Part shown: positions 19,901 to 31,800 of the stretch, piece by piece | Position numbering within the stretch: the stretch's first letter is position 1 | How the letters are laid out: each line of letters starts with the position of its first letter | NCBI GenBank assembly: GCA_943704525.1 | Contig: CALSCQ010001568.1 | Location: 1 to 38,116, forward strand | Direction: 5' to 3' | Source of the DNA: Pigoraptor vietnamica | Taxonomy: Eukaryota > Opisthokonta > Filasterea | Length of the DNA stretch: 38,116 nucleotides | The notes under the pieces: model-generated | What the model was told of the DNA's origin: nothing | Seen by the model: the letters and a program-made list of their open reading frames with translations, nothing else | Databases searched by the model: none | Translations under genes and position numbers: made by a program

Positions 19901-22748
19901 GGAAAGTGAGTGGTGCCTTCTTGCGAATCCCCGAGCGTGCGTGTGGCCGTGCGCTCTGCTCGCAGCATTCAACTTACACACTCTTCCCGTCTCTTCCCTA
20001 TCGTGCATGTATGCATGTGTGTGGTCGTGCTCTGCTCATCGCACACAACTTACACACTTCCCCTATGTCAGGGCCGTCCGCAACATGCTCTCCCTCGTCG
20101 TCTTCCCCCTCTTCACCGTCGTTCTTCTCGTCGCGCTCATCATTTGGTGGATGTGGGTGGCGATTTACCTCGCGACTGCCTCGGACCCGGAGTACGTCCT
20201 CAAGAATTTCACGGGCGAATACGGCGACTGCAACCCGCTCTTCAACTACACTGGCACGGGCGCTGCCTGCGTGTTCAACGGCTACCACGCGAACCTGTGG
20301 GTGTGCGCAGACGATCAACGCTGATATTTTTCTGTGTGTCTGTGTCACGTGGGGGTTCGGAGTTGTCTGCGTTTTTATGTTCGTAGTGCGTGCGCGAGCA
20401 CGGCGCTTGCATTAGGAACCTGTTCGTTTCTCCCGCTCACTTACCATTTTCTGCGAACAGGCGTCTGCGCGGCATGCAAGTGTACCATCTCTTTGGCCTC
20501 TTCTGGACGTCCAATTTCATCGTTGCGCTTGGGCAGACGGTCATTGCTGGCGCAGTCGCCACCTACTACTTCCAACGCAAGGTGGGTGCATGCTAATTTG
20601 CTGGCCTCTGGCGTGTCTGGTTCTTCAGAGAGCATGGAACGTCTCGTTCTTTGCCTGCGTTGAAACTCTTGCGGTCGCTCAACGCGGTGTCCACTCGCCT
20701 GTATCATAGTGTTCCGTTCTTCACAATCGCCACGTGTATTTCCTCTGTTTGTCTGCCGCCCTGTACGTCTTCTCACGCGCACGCACACTATCACCATGTT
20801 TCCTGGTGTTTGTCATCCCCCACTTCTCACACGCGCGCACGCACGCATGCGCAGAACATGCCGATGTTCCCCATTCTCGGCGCGCTCAAGCGGACGCTCG
20901 TGTGGAACCTCGGGTCGCTTGCCTTTGGCTCTCTGATCATCGCAATCGTGCAAATCATTCGCTTTATTTTCGAGTACATTGACAAGCAGACGAAGGACAA
21001 GCAGAACATGTGTGCCAAGTTCCTCTCGTGCTGCTGCAGGTGGGGGGCAATTGCGTGCGCGCGCGTTTGCGAATGCACCTTCTCTCTTGTGTGTCTCTTT
21101 CTTGACAGACGATGGGGGTTCCAACGTATTGCCGCCTATGGATGCGAGGTCACTCGCGTGTTCTAGTGAAATTGTGTCGGCGGTCTCTCTTGTGTACTGC
21201 AGTCGATGGGAGTTCAACCCCTTGGATGCCTATTGAGGCCTCTCTCGTGGTGGAGGGCCGTGACAGCAACGTCATGCACTCCGTGATCTTCTCTGTCGCA
21301 TTCCGTGCCCAATGGTCTCTCTGTCCCCCTCGCCCACGCGTCGACAATGCATCGCATTCGTTTGGCCCTTTTTTCGTACTTTCGATGCTAGTGATTGCGC
21401 ACTCACGAGACTGACGGCGCGTTTCGCTCGTAGGTGTTGCCTTTGGTGCCTGGAGAAGATTTTGAAGCTGCTTTGCAAGAACGCATACATTGAGGTGGGT
21501 TGCGCTCGTCGCGCTGCGTGTGCGGAACTCCATTCTCTCTCATTATGACATTAAGGGTCGATGGGGGTTCAACCCCTACGACTGTTACGAACTGAGGTCT
21601 CTTTAGAGCACATGGAGTCGCTGGACAATCGTGTATGATTCAGGCTGATCCAACGTCTCTTATAAGCCCCACGCGCACGCGTGTGTGTCGCTTGGTGTGT
21701 GCTAACTATGTCTCTCTCCCTCCTTTAGATTGCCATTTATGGCTCGTCGTTCTGCACCGCCGCGCGCCAAGCCTTCAAGATACTCGCGCGAAATTGCCTC
21801 AGGTGCGCCCTTTGCCGCAACACAACTTGCGCTTCTCTCATTCCCTTTTTCTGGTTCGCGACGGCCTGTCAAAGTCTGGCCGTGTGTTGATCCTCTCTCG
21901 TGCACTTTCACATACTCACACGCGCATGCGTGCACACGCACTCTCGCACTCGACCAATCTCACACGCGCTTGCATTCACACGACTGTTTCCATTCGCTCC
22001 ACAGGCTCATTATGGTCGACAAGGTCGGCGACTTCCTGCTGTTCCTTGGGCACATTAGCGTCGTCGCAGCCACTGGAGTCATCTCGTACCAGTTCTTCAA
22101 AACAAAGGAGAACAGCCTCAACTACTACTTGGCGCCCGTCGTGGTGCGTGCCGCTCTCGCTTGCGTGTATGACGTGCCGTGAACCTATGCAGTTTGTGCG
22201 CACTTCCAGCGCTTTTACCGCAAGCACGCACGCCTGCGCGCACCACACACACACACACACACACACTCACTCACTCACTCACGACGCACACGCATATGCA
22301 CGTACGCGCAAACGTTCATACACGCACAAACTCATGCTATCCAACCCGTCGACCCCATAGAGGCACAACATGGATTTGCTCACTCTTCCGTTATCGGCGC
22401 GCAGGTTATCATTATCTTTGCGTACTTTGTGTCCAAGGCCTTCTTCTCCGTGTTCGACATGGCCATCGACACAATCTTCATTTGCTTCTGTGAGTGCCGT
22501 TTCACTTCTCGCACCTCCATCGCATGAGATGCCGTCTCCACTCTTCAGCTCAAGTCGCCCTCAGACGCCGTCTCCACTCTTCAGCTCAAGCCGCCCTCAG
22601 TTGTCGCCTTCACTTTTCAACTCAACTCGCCCTCTGTATGCGTCTCCCAGGCGAGGACTGCGAGCGCAACGACGGCTCGGCGGAGAAGCCCTACTACATG
22701 TCCAAGAGCCTCATGAAGATTCTCAAGTATAAGAACAAGAGCGCATAA
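16920..22748 (+). CDS. Choline transporter-like protein (SLC44/CTL family)
   Basis: Sixteen exons keep phase to give 687 aa: 16920-17024, 17433-17614, 17849-17924, 18418-18624, 18840-18989, 19196-19279, 19504-19601, 19732-19905, 20072-20296, 20461-20581, 20855-21039, 21434-21494, 21729-21802, 22005-22143, 22405-22489, 22651-22748. Family marks: KRSCRDLPCCLLFVAFWVGM leading into TM1, a large Cys-rich loop (exons 3-5: VESCPS, RCVPLLDQF), then nine further membrane segments. The signature YHLFGLFWTSNFI...GQTVIAGAVATYYF (exon 10) is followed by GSLAFGSLIIAIVQIIR, CCLWCLEKILKLLCKNAYI, VGDFLLFLGHISVVAATG and the cytosolic end DGSAEKPYYMSKSLMKIL. SLC44 proteins carry choline or ethanolamine across plasma or mitochondrial membranes. 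Substrate here is inferred. Length matches animal CTLs. Confidence 0.93.
17984..18217 (+). repeat. 60-bp tandem repeat, about 3.8 copies
   Basis: The unit containing CTCGTTGATAAGCACTCGTC and CACGCATTGCATCGCGCCAA repeats with a period of exactly 60. Copies 2 and 3 are nearly identical, copy 1 differs slightly at its start, and the last partial copy is diverged. It lies in intron 3 of the SLC44 gene (17925-18417). Confidence 0.95.
21105..21605 (+). repeat. Three dispersed copies of a CGATGGGGGTTCAACCCC-like element
   Basis: Copies begin near 21110, 21202 and 21558, in introns 11 and 12 of the SLC44 gene. The second and third share GTCGATGGGRGTTCAACCCC, then a GAGGYCTCT stretch about 20-30 bases on. 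The first is diverged (CGATGGGGGTTCCAACG). The core is a short hairpin (GGGG-TTCAA-CCCC) and resembles a tRNA T-arm/B-box. Confidence 0.6.
22529..22637 (+). repeat. 36-bp tandem repeat, three copies, in SLC44 intron 15
   Basis: GCCGTCTCCACTCTTCAGCT begins at 22531 and 22567, and a diverged third copy (GTCGCCTTCACTTTTCAACT) begins near 22602. The pyrimidine-rich array lies just upstream of the intron 15 acceptor at 22650 and probably doubles as its pyrimidine tract. Confidence 0.85.
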
Positions 22749-23239
22749 AGCAACCGCGCGAACGCCGTCGATCGCGTGCGCGGCGCCTGTGCGCGTGTGT
22801 TTTGTGTGCGTGGACGTCGTGCGTACACTCCAGAGGTGTGAAAGCACGAGTCGACTGTAAAAAAGGTGGCTGCCGGAGTGTCTGGACAGCAAAATAATTA
22901 TCGCCGATGACCGCAGTCAGACAGTCGTACTCTCTTGCTTCATTTCCTTGCACAACTGTCCCCGTCCTGCCGTCCCCATTGTCACGTCCTCGTAGTTTTT
23001 CGTGAATCTTGTGTTATTCATTCCCATGCATCTTGCGTCCGCCTACGCCGACGCGATGGTGTCCGCAGGGTGCGCGCGTTAACCGCGACGGAGGACACAT
23101 CCGCAATAAGACGACAAACGCGGACGCGCGCTGTCTAGGACGGCTTCGACGATATGCTGTGACTTTTGGGTTGTCGTCGTGCTTGCGATTCTGTTGAAAA
23201 AGCATCGGCAGAATCGCCTTTACATAATAGGCGCTCGAT
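22749..23239. other. Intergenic spacer, SLC44 to TTL-like copy A
   Basis: About 490 bases. Short open frames here have no coding look. It presumably contains the SLC44 3' untranslated region and the promoter of the next gene. Confidence 0.5.
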
Positions 23240-25502
23240 ATGTTTCGTTCGCTTGGTCGATGGAGCATGTTCCCTCGGCGGCGCCCCGTGCTTTTTGCGG
23301 TCTTCGTGGCCCTGCTCGCGCTCGGTGCGTACGTCCTGAGTTCGAATCCGAAGGGTCGCATGAATGGGCGCGCGGTGGAAAATGGAAGCGAAGCGCACGC
23401 ACAACACTCGTCGGCCCGCGATCGGAGCACGAGTGATGGCGAGAGCGAGAGTGACAATGGACTTGGCGAACCCGTCTCCGTGACCATGTTGGGCGTGCTC
23501 GAGCGAGAAGTGGAGGCGCGACGACGCGCAATGGCGATTCGCGATGTGGGTTTCCCACGTGCCATCGTCGTCCGCAGTCACCTCGAGTGGGCGAAGATCA
23601 TACGCAAACTGTACCGCGACGCCGGTGCGCTTGTGGACATCGTCGTCGACCATGACTCGCAAAAGGAGCTCTTTCCCCTCTCTCGCGAACAGTGGACGGT
23701 CGTCGGCGTGATGGTCAAGTGTGTGAGCAAAACGGAGAACGGCCACCAGGAGTGCATGACGGACGCGGAGTACGACGCGCTCCCTCCGCACGTGCGCGTG
23801 TCGGCGCTGCGGGGCCTTGCGCCGGACGTGCGCATCGGCAAGGACTACTTTTGCGAGACGATGATGTCGGCGATTGACGGGTTCGTGCCACAACGACCTG
23901 TGCCCGCGCCTGGCCACGAGGCCGACGCTTCGCACGATCTCGCGGACGCCCGCAGTTTCTTCTTCCCGTGTTACATACTGCCCGGCGAGCGTGACAAGCT
24001 GCGCGCTGCGGCGAGTGCGTCGAACGGCGCGTGGCCATTCGCGCGTGGACAGGCATGGCTGGTGAAGGCGGCCGACAGGCACAGCGGGCAGGGGTCGTTC
24101 GTCGTCGACTCGTTCAACGACCTCCTCGAGGGAGAGCGGGCGTCGTCCAATGCACCGGGTGTCGCCATGCCCCTGTTGCACCCGCCCCTTCTCATTCGGT
24201 CGCAAAAGTTCGACCTTCGCACGTACGTTCTCGTGACGTCCGTTGCGCCGCTGCGGGTTTACGTGCACGATGTCGGCATCGTTCTCATCGCGGCTGAGGA
24301 TTATAACGTTTCGGCGTCTGGCAGAGACATCCGCCCTCTTCAGTTCCTCACGAACAGCGAAGAAAAGTACGACGTGCGGCCGATTGCGGAGCTCGAGTGG
24401 ACGTTCGATCAGTTGCGCGAGCACTTTACGTCGCTTGGGCACGACACGGCGGCGTTTTTCCATCGCCTGCGCTCTGCGATTGCGCGCGTGTTCCTGTCGT
24501 ACGAGGCGGCGATGTTCAGAAAAGAACAGAGGGGCGGCGGCCCAGTTCTCGACAACAGTCGCAGCTACGCCGTCTTCGGAGTGGACGTCATCATCGACGC
24601 GAACATGCAGCCGAGGGTGATGGAGGTACGTCACGAGACCAGTGGCCACTTGCCGTCGCTGTCAATGTTTTGCAGTGCTCCGCGGCCGTCGTGGTGGATG
24701 TTGTGGTTAACGGACTGGCGGAATGCCTTTTCTCGCACGTCCTCACGTACGGCACTCGTTCGGACACCAGCGCGCACATTGTGCTCGCATATTTGGCACC
24801 ATGTTCCTGTAGTTTGTTCATGCGTCGGTCCCACGGACTATATGTTACATGCTCGCTGTCAACGCGCATTGCCCTTCCTGTTGTAGGCAAACGCGAACGC
24901 GCGCATGTCTCGATCGACGATCGCTGACCAGCTAAAGATCTTCATGGTACGCGACGCGCTCACTCTCATGTACGGCGAGGACGTGAAGGACAGCGACGGG
25001 CGCAATTGCGCGCGTAAATTGCACGACCGCCTGACATCACTTGGGGTCCGTGTGATCGAGGATGAGCAAGGGACTTGCGCTGGTTGGAAGCCTCCAGAAT
25101 CGATGTGTGTCGACGCAGAGGACTTGAGGGTGCTTGTGCGGGGAAGGTGAGCACGCAGGCCATGTCAAGTGCACACGTACCTACGCATACCACGCCACCG
25201 CAGTACTTCGAGCTCCGCTAGAGACACTCAATCATATCTATAATACGTTGTCAGTGTCGATTTTAATGCCCCAATCATCTCTTCGTTCCAGCTGTGAAAG
25301 AGAGCGGTGCCATGCGTCGAGTTCGCCCCCTTGCCTGTGGCGACCGGCCTTTCCAACGGCGGACGGCGAAAAGTACGACGAGTTTGTTGCGCACCTCGCG
25401 CGGCAGCACGGCGGGGACGTGCCACACCGCAGCGCATGGCGCCTTCACTGGCTGGAGACGCAGGTGATGCGGCTGGAGGAGAAAGAGAGGCAGAGTCAAT
25501 GA
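23240..25502 (+). CDS. Tubulin-tyrosine-ligase-like (ATP-grasp) protein with N-terminal membrane anchor, copy A
   Basis: Exons 23240-24625, 24887-25146, 25292-25502 keep phase: 618 aa. Residues 16-35 (PVLFAVFVALLALGAYVLSS) form a signal anchor after a basic start (MFRSLGRW), predicting type II topology. The TTL ATP-grasp core follows: nucleotide-binding WLVKAADRHSGQG (about 272-284), KFDLRTYVLVTSVAPLRVYV (about 323-342), FLTN, and YAVFGVDVIIDANMQPRVME, where the family's E-x-N metal/phosphate site continues across the intron as ME|ANAN. Family enzymes ligate amino acids to tubulin or other proteins. A membrane-anchored, possibly lumenal member is unusual. The last exon adds a conserved tail (SCERERC, CLWRPAFPTADGEK, LETQVMRLEEK) not part of the TTL core. 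A close inverted paralogue lies at 32373-34449. Confidence 0.85.
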
Positions 25503-25845
25503 AGAGAGTGCGTGCGCGCATGTCGAACGCAGAAACGGATTGCATTTCAGTTATTGGAAAATGGGGAGGAGGGAAGACCTAATTCGCTCTCAGAAGTGGC
25601 CGCCGTCATGGACCCGGAAGGGCACATTGGGTCGGTGTAGCACTGCTGCTTTGCCGAGAGGCAGCGAAGTGGAGCTTGGTCCCCGAGTTTTTGCCCACGA
25701 GTCTGCGTTGACGTGAAAGTCTGGGACTGACTTCAGGTCGCCGGTCAGGTCGCCGGTTACATGATGTTACTGCCAATTTACAAGTGGCGGCAAATGAACT
25801 TTGAATGATCTGTATCGCTGCTGGCTTGCCGTCGTGGAAAATCTA
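25503..25845. other. Intergenic spacer, TTL-like copy A to FANCA
   Basis: About 340 bases with no recognisable gene. It must hold the copy A 3' end and the FANCA-like promoter. No clear TATA or other element seen. Confidence 0.5.
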
Positions 25846-28800
25846 ATGGCGCTTCACCGCTCGCGCGAGCTTGCTCTTGACGGAGACGAGACAGACGGTG
25901 AGGACGATAACGACATAGGACACCAGCGAAAGAGGGCGCGAGTGGATGGCGCGGTTGCGGGAGGAGTGACGAGCGTTGTAGCGCCAAACGGTGAGTTATG
26001 CTGGAGAGGGGTAGAGAGTCGCGTGGATGTGCGCTGACGAAGAGGCGTCCTAAAGAGCTTTCTCTTTTCTCTTGGGTCTTGTAGAAGGAGTGAGTGCGTC
26101 TCTATTGTGATATTTTCAAAGTTAGTCGGGAGTGTCCCATGTGGATCCTCGTCTCATCCATTGCATCAATTCCCGGCGCTGTAGGAGGGGACGAAGACAT
26201 CGACGACGACGCTGTGCTCCGTGCTCTTCTCGAAGCAGAGAATGCCGCAAGAGGTGACTATCTCTGCGAAAATGCCCTCGCCATTGAAGTCGTGTGGAAC
26301 ACCGATGCCCACGCGCACGTCCCATCGGTCGTCTCGCCATTTCCTCCATACGACCCTGCTATTGTGCTCCCATCCGCTCACACCAAGGCCGTTGTACACG
26401 TTCCATCCGTCTGTCTCTCCACTTTCTCTGAATTACGCTGTTATTTTATTCTGCACCCATCGACTCTCGCCTTCCCTCTTCTCACAATTTCCGCTTCGTT
26501 CCACTGCCGAGCAAAGTGGAAGCGACTCTCGCTGTCCACGAAAGCGACAGCGGCGACGCTCGTGCCCTATTGTGCGAGTCACTTCGCGCAGTCGACGCCG
26601 CGCTTCCCCTCGACAGCCTCTTGAGCGAGTGCTTGGCGGCTGCGGGGGTGCGACAGACGGCATTCGATGACGGTATGTTACTGTAGCGATATCGTGCATT
26701 GTGCTTCCGACACAGACGCACACTACAATCCTAAAGCACTGTCGCGGCGCACGCATGCGGGCCGTTGTCGTACACACTGCGTTGAATCTAAGGGTCGTTG
26801 CGCGCAAGTGCACTGTCTGCGTGCTTTATCTAAACCGCAAGGTCTCCACCTCTTCAGTGGGAAGCGCCTGCTTCGCTGCACTCGTCGCTCAGAGTCGCGA
26901 CCTGGGCATCCCTTACGAGTCGCTAGCAACAGAGTATGTCGTTGGACTGTTGAAGGAAGGTGAGATTGCGTGTGAACACATGCGCGTGTATTTGCACATG
27001 CACGTGCTGTTGGCATGCAACGCAGGGTCCTGTGTGTGTGCTCTCACGCCAATTTTCCCACCCTGCAACGTTAGTTCGATTCCCGTGGGCACCGCGTGTC
27101 GTCGATCTCAGCGAAGCAGAGTTGCGACGGGTTCGTCTCGTCTCCTCAGTGGTTCAAAGGGAGGGCGTTCGAGTGCAAAGGTGCGTATTCGCAGCGAGCG
27201 TTCACCTATATGGATGCATTGCTGACGGTCAGGGACTGCCCAGGTCGCAGCTGGTGGCCCGCCTCGGTACTTTATTTGAGGTGCCATCGGACACTCGCAG
27301 GTGGGCCAAGGAATGGTGTGCTTTTGATTTGTTTTGCGCATTTCGAGAGCGACAGAAGTGTGTGTGTGTGTGTGCATGTGGATTAGTAGGGGAACATGAT
27401 AGGCGGGAGGGCAGGGGTGCGATTGTGTGGATGTGAGCCAGTGTTGATCAGCAATGGGATGCATCGCCTTTGCAGCACTTCGGGACTCGTTCGGCGGCTT
27501 CTGGTCGCGCGTGAGCTGGACGCCTGCGCCGTCTTCACCGCCGAAGACTTTATTGCGCACTGCCGGACATTGGTATTACCCAGCGGTGCGAGGGAAACGT
27601 CTTCGGTTGGCTTACAAGGCGCACTTTTTATTCAGCTCTTGTGCGATCTCGACGAGAAGGAGTCCAGCTATGCCGGCGCTCCTTCGTCTCCGTCTGTGCT
27701 CAAATTCGTCTGTCCGCGCCTCTCTCTGTGCGCGTTCGACCGATCGTTCGTGCGCAGCGATGCACCGCTCGCGCAGTATTCGCAGTCCGTTTGCGAGGGC
27801 ATGCTCGATATGTGGAACAGCGACGAACGCCACTACATTTCTAGGTGTGTATGGGCTCGCGTCGCCGGTGAATTGCATTGCTTTTGTATTGGGATATTGT
27901 GCTTACCGTTCTCTCTTCAGGTGCAAGGCAGCGCGCCAGTTGCTGCGCCACACGCGCGAAGCAAACGTACCGACTCCGGTGCTTGCGGCGCTCCATGCGA
28001 CCATCCTTTGCTCCTTTCTGGTGACGCGAAAACCCAGTGACCCTCGCCGCGGCGACGTGACGTCGACGAGCGACCACGCGGCTGCCATTGCCGCTCTGCA
28101 GATGAAGGACTTGCCCAACCACGTGCTCATTCTTGCGGACGAGCTCGCGACGTGTGACCGCCTGGTGAATTTGTCGTCAAAGGACGCTGTCGCAGCCTTC
28201 TCTCGCGCTATCCACGGCGCACTGGACGGCCGCGGCTCGTGCGTTAACTCTGTGGCGCTTCGGGCTGTTGTTATGCTCACGGTATCGCGCTGTGGGAAGG
28301 AGCTAGAGGCTTGGGCGGACGCCGTCGTCGCAGAGAGTTCGACCGCATCGGACGCTTCCCTCTTCTTTGTAGCGTTGACGGTGATCCGGGAGGCCGGTCG
28401 TCTCGGGGCTCACGTGTTCCCCGCGTACTCGGATTGGGTAACGCGATTGACGACTGCTGACAGTGGGATCCAAGGTACTATCCATTACACCCACCCTCTC
28501 TCTCTCTCTCTGCGTGGTTTTCTCGTTCACCGTCACAGACCTATCGTCATTTTGTTAGTTTGCGACACGCTGCGCCCTATGCAAACTGCAAACTCTTACG
28601 TACCTCTCTCCTCCGGTGAGAGGACTTTGCTTCTGCTGACACATGCACACATTCTAGAGGTCTTTGCTTCTGCTGACACACGCACACATTTTAGAGGTCT
28701 TTGCTTCTGCTAACACACTCACACATTCTTCGTATCTTTATCCTCAGGTGCGGGCGCTTCCGGGCGCATGTTTCGTTCCATCGATTTCGTGCTCTCGTGT

Positions 28801-31800
28801 TTGAGCGGCGTTGCACACTTGGAAAGCGCGAACGTCTCACGTGTACGTACAATCAATTTCTTCTCGCCAGTCCCTGCTCATGTCCACTGCGCTCTATTTG
28901 CCACGTTGAGAACTTGCATTCATCACAAGAGGTGCATTCACGCTCTGCTGCATAGTCCACTGAAGACCTTTTTTGTTGCACAGCTCCATGCGCGCGTGAT
29001 CTCGGCATCTCCGTCGCTCAAAGACCGTCCCGTCGCCATCGACTTTCTCAAGCGTGTCAGGGCGCGTCTGACGACGCTCAATGCAACGGGCGCGACAGAC
29101 AGCGCAACCTTCCTTCGTGGGGAGGGCGACGCAACCGATGAGTACGCGGCGGCGGTGGTCGAAGTCGCCGAAGCCACAGCGTCGTTTGCGGCGACTGGCC
29201 GTGTTCCCAAGAACGTTCTCGAGATGTCTGTCTTTGCGCGTGAGAGGTACCGGCGCGTATTTCTCCCCGCGCTACTCGCGCCGTCAGACGGATCCCCGGA
29301 GTCCCAGAGTCGGACAGCGTTCATCGCTGCGCTTGAGCGTGCGGGAAAAATTCCACGGCAGGCCTTGGAAGAGTTTGAGTTGGCGTCGACGGCGGCGGCG
29401 ACCGCGAACTCTGCGAGTCTTCGAAGTGCCGGCCATTCTGCCGAGAATGGGGGACACAACACGACCGATTCACTAGATGTCGTCGATCTCTCGCTTTCCG
29501 ATGCGCTGTCGCGGCTCGTGGACGACATCGCCTTGGCCATTCCGGCGGCCGACGGCGAGAACTTGCGCGAGAATGCCCGGCAACGAATCGACTCCGTCTT
29601 GGGAAGACTCTCGAGTGCGCTCGCGAGAGAAATGGGCCCGGCGATAACCAACGCCGGTATGGGGGTCGCGAACACATTACGGTGCGCTGCTGCCCTGTGC
29701 GAACGAGAGGGCCTCGCGTCCAACGCAAGCTCGGCGACAATTTGGGCGTATGCAGCGCACGGTGTGCTTACTATCGCCTTTCGCCACTCTGCGTTCTTTC
29801 GGGAGCTCTGCGGCGCTTTCTGTCGGGCATGCGGACGGTGCGATGGCGGAGCGGTGTGCGCAGGGGACTCGAGTGCGACCGCGTTGGGCCGACTGTGCTT
29901 TTACCTGGCCTCCTTTCCGCTTCCGCCTTCGATGGCCACCCGCTTGAATGGCCTTTCGGCGGGTGTCGCCACATCTCTCGCAGACATCGCTGCATCGTCA
30001 ATGACCATTACGTCGTCCCCGTCCATGCAATGGGCCCTTCGCTTCGCGCGATCGTTCATGGACACCCGCAATGCTCGCGGGTGTGGCGTGCAACAAGCGA
30101 ACAACGCTTCGTTCAACAACGCTCCGTTCCCTTCACTCGATTTCGCTTCGGGACGCCTCAACGGCGGATCTGTCGTTCTTCCGTCCGCTCTCATCTCGAC
30201 CGTTGCGTGGATCGTGGAGCGCACGAATGCCTTTGTGCGCGCGTCCGCGGCCGTCCCACACCTTGCGACAGCCGCCCTGAACGACATGGTCACATTATCG
30301 GCAACGCTCTCTGGGGACATTGATGCATGGCGACGCGAAGGCGGTGCGCTTTCTGCGTCTTACTGGGCTCGACGCGAGCTTGACGTCATGCCGTTGGATG
30401 ATGTGTGCGCGGCGGACCTTCGCCCGTCTGCGTTGTCGTTATGCGCACACTCGTTTGCGCGCCGCCCTACGGAGCATCGCCCGTCATCCTCTGGGGCTGG
30501 TAGAATCGCGTGTGTTCTTGCCGACGCCCTGGCTTCGTCGGGCGGGACGACGCGACCGTCGTTTCTCGATGTCGTCGCAGCGTTTCGAAGTATGGTATCG
30601 AGCGTCGATGTGGGCAGGCGCCCCGACCGCTCTCGTGATGGCCAGATTGGAGGAGAACGTGGCACTCGAGCCAGCGCACGTCGCAGTGCAGGCGTCCCCT
30701 GGCTGCGACACGCCGTCCAGCAATCGCTGGCCGAATTGCGCGGACGTCCGGGGGATATCTTCTTGCGCGTTGACGGCCTCGCTCTTCTTGCGGGGATTTG
30801 CGGCGATGAGACTGCGCTGTTTGGTGCAGACGATTTGGACGCCGACGCGAGCGCATGTGTTCATGTTTTCAACGAGGCGTGTGCCTTGCATTGGGCGGGG
30901 TCTACGTCGCCGTACCCGTGTGCACTTTCATTGTCGCTCACTCGGTGCCTCGTGTCCTGCCTCGGTGGAGCGAGTGTGGCTCAGCGGGCCGCGTTCGCCG
31001 AATGTCCGTGGTTGGTATCGTCTGTCGTCACCCTGTGGGGTGCGCTGCGCCCGTCCATGACGCCGAAGGATGTGGACACGGTGAAAAGCGCTGCGGCGGA
31101 CGTCGAGAGCGCAGCTGCGTCCCTTGTGGTCTGGCGTGATGCCGTTCTAGACGAGTCTGTGACGGAAGTGCAATCCCTTCCCGCCGGTCTTCTGCGGTCG
31201 TCCCCGACGTCAGACGGGGCCGTGTCGCTCCCCTTGTTGGCGTCGTCAGCCCGTGCTCTACTGTCGGGCCTTCTTGCGGCAAAGGACCCGCCGTCGAAGT
31301 GTCGCCTGGTCGTGGCAAAACTGTGTGCGATGCGTAGTGCGGCAAGCACGGGAGGCGCGCAGGAGTCGGCGCAAGCGGGGAAGGCAAAGGCGCTTGACCC
31401 AATCACTATGGCACTTCTAGCAGACAGTCTCCCGAGCGACGCGAGTGCCCCACGTCCGCGGAGCGGCTCCGATGTGCTGAATACGCGTGCATTGCGCTTG
31501 GTCGTCGTCGACGCGGCTGTGAGCGGCTTGTCGGCTTACGGTGCGGCACTCGCGGAACGCATCCACGCACAGTGCGCGCAGCCTCGTACGGCATGCGCTG
31601 CTGTCCGTGGGACTGCCGACGTGACGGAAGGCCTCGTCGATAGGCTCGTGCGCATAACGGCCGCACTGATCAACGAGGACCCGACGCTCATCGCCGCGTT
31701 CGCCGCAACGGAATTCGCGTACCTCGCGTCTCTGCCGGCGGACGAGCGCGATGCGCGCCATCGCATGCTGGGGTGTCGCGCCCTGCTTGAAGGCTCGTCG

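Noticed and set aside
23135-24649. 504-codon minus-strand frame opposite TTL-like copy A
   Set aside because: Arg/His-rich shadow of the TTL coding strand. The same kind of shadow appears opposite copy B.
27301-27358. FANCA exon 5 extended to 27358 (adding WAKEWCAFDLFCAFRERQ)
   Set aside because: Frame also fits, but the added stretch is T-rich like an intron and the GTGGGC donor at 27301 is better. Kept as an alternative, not the main model.
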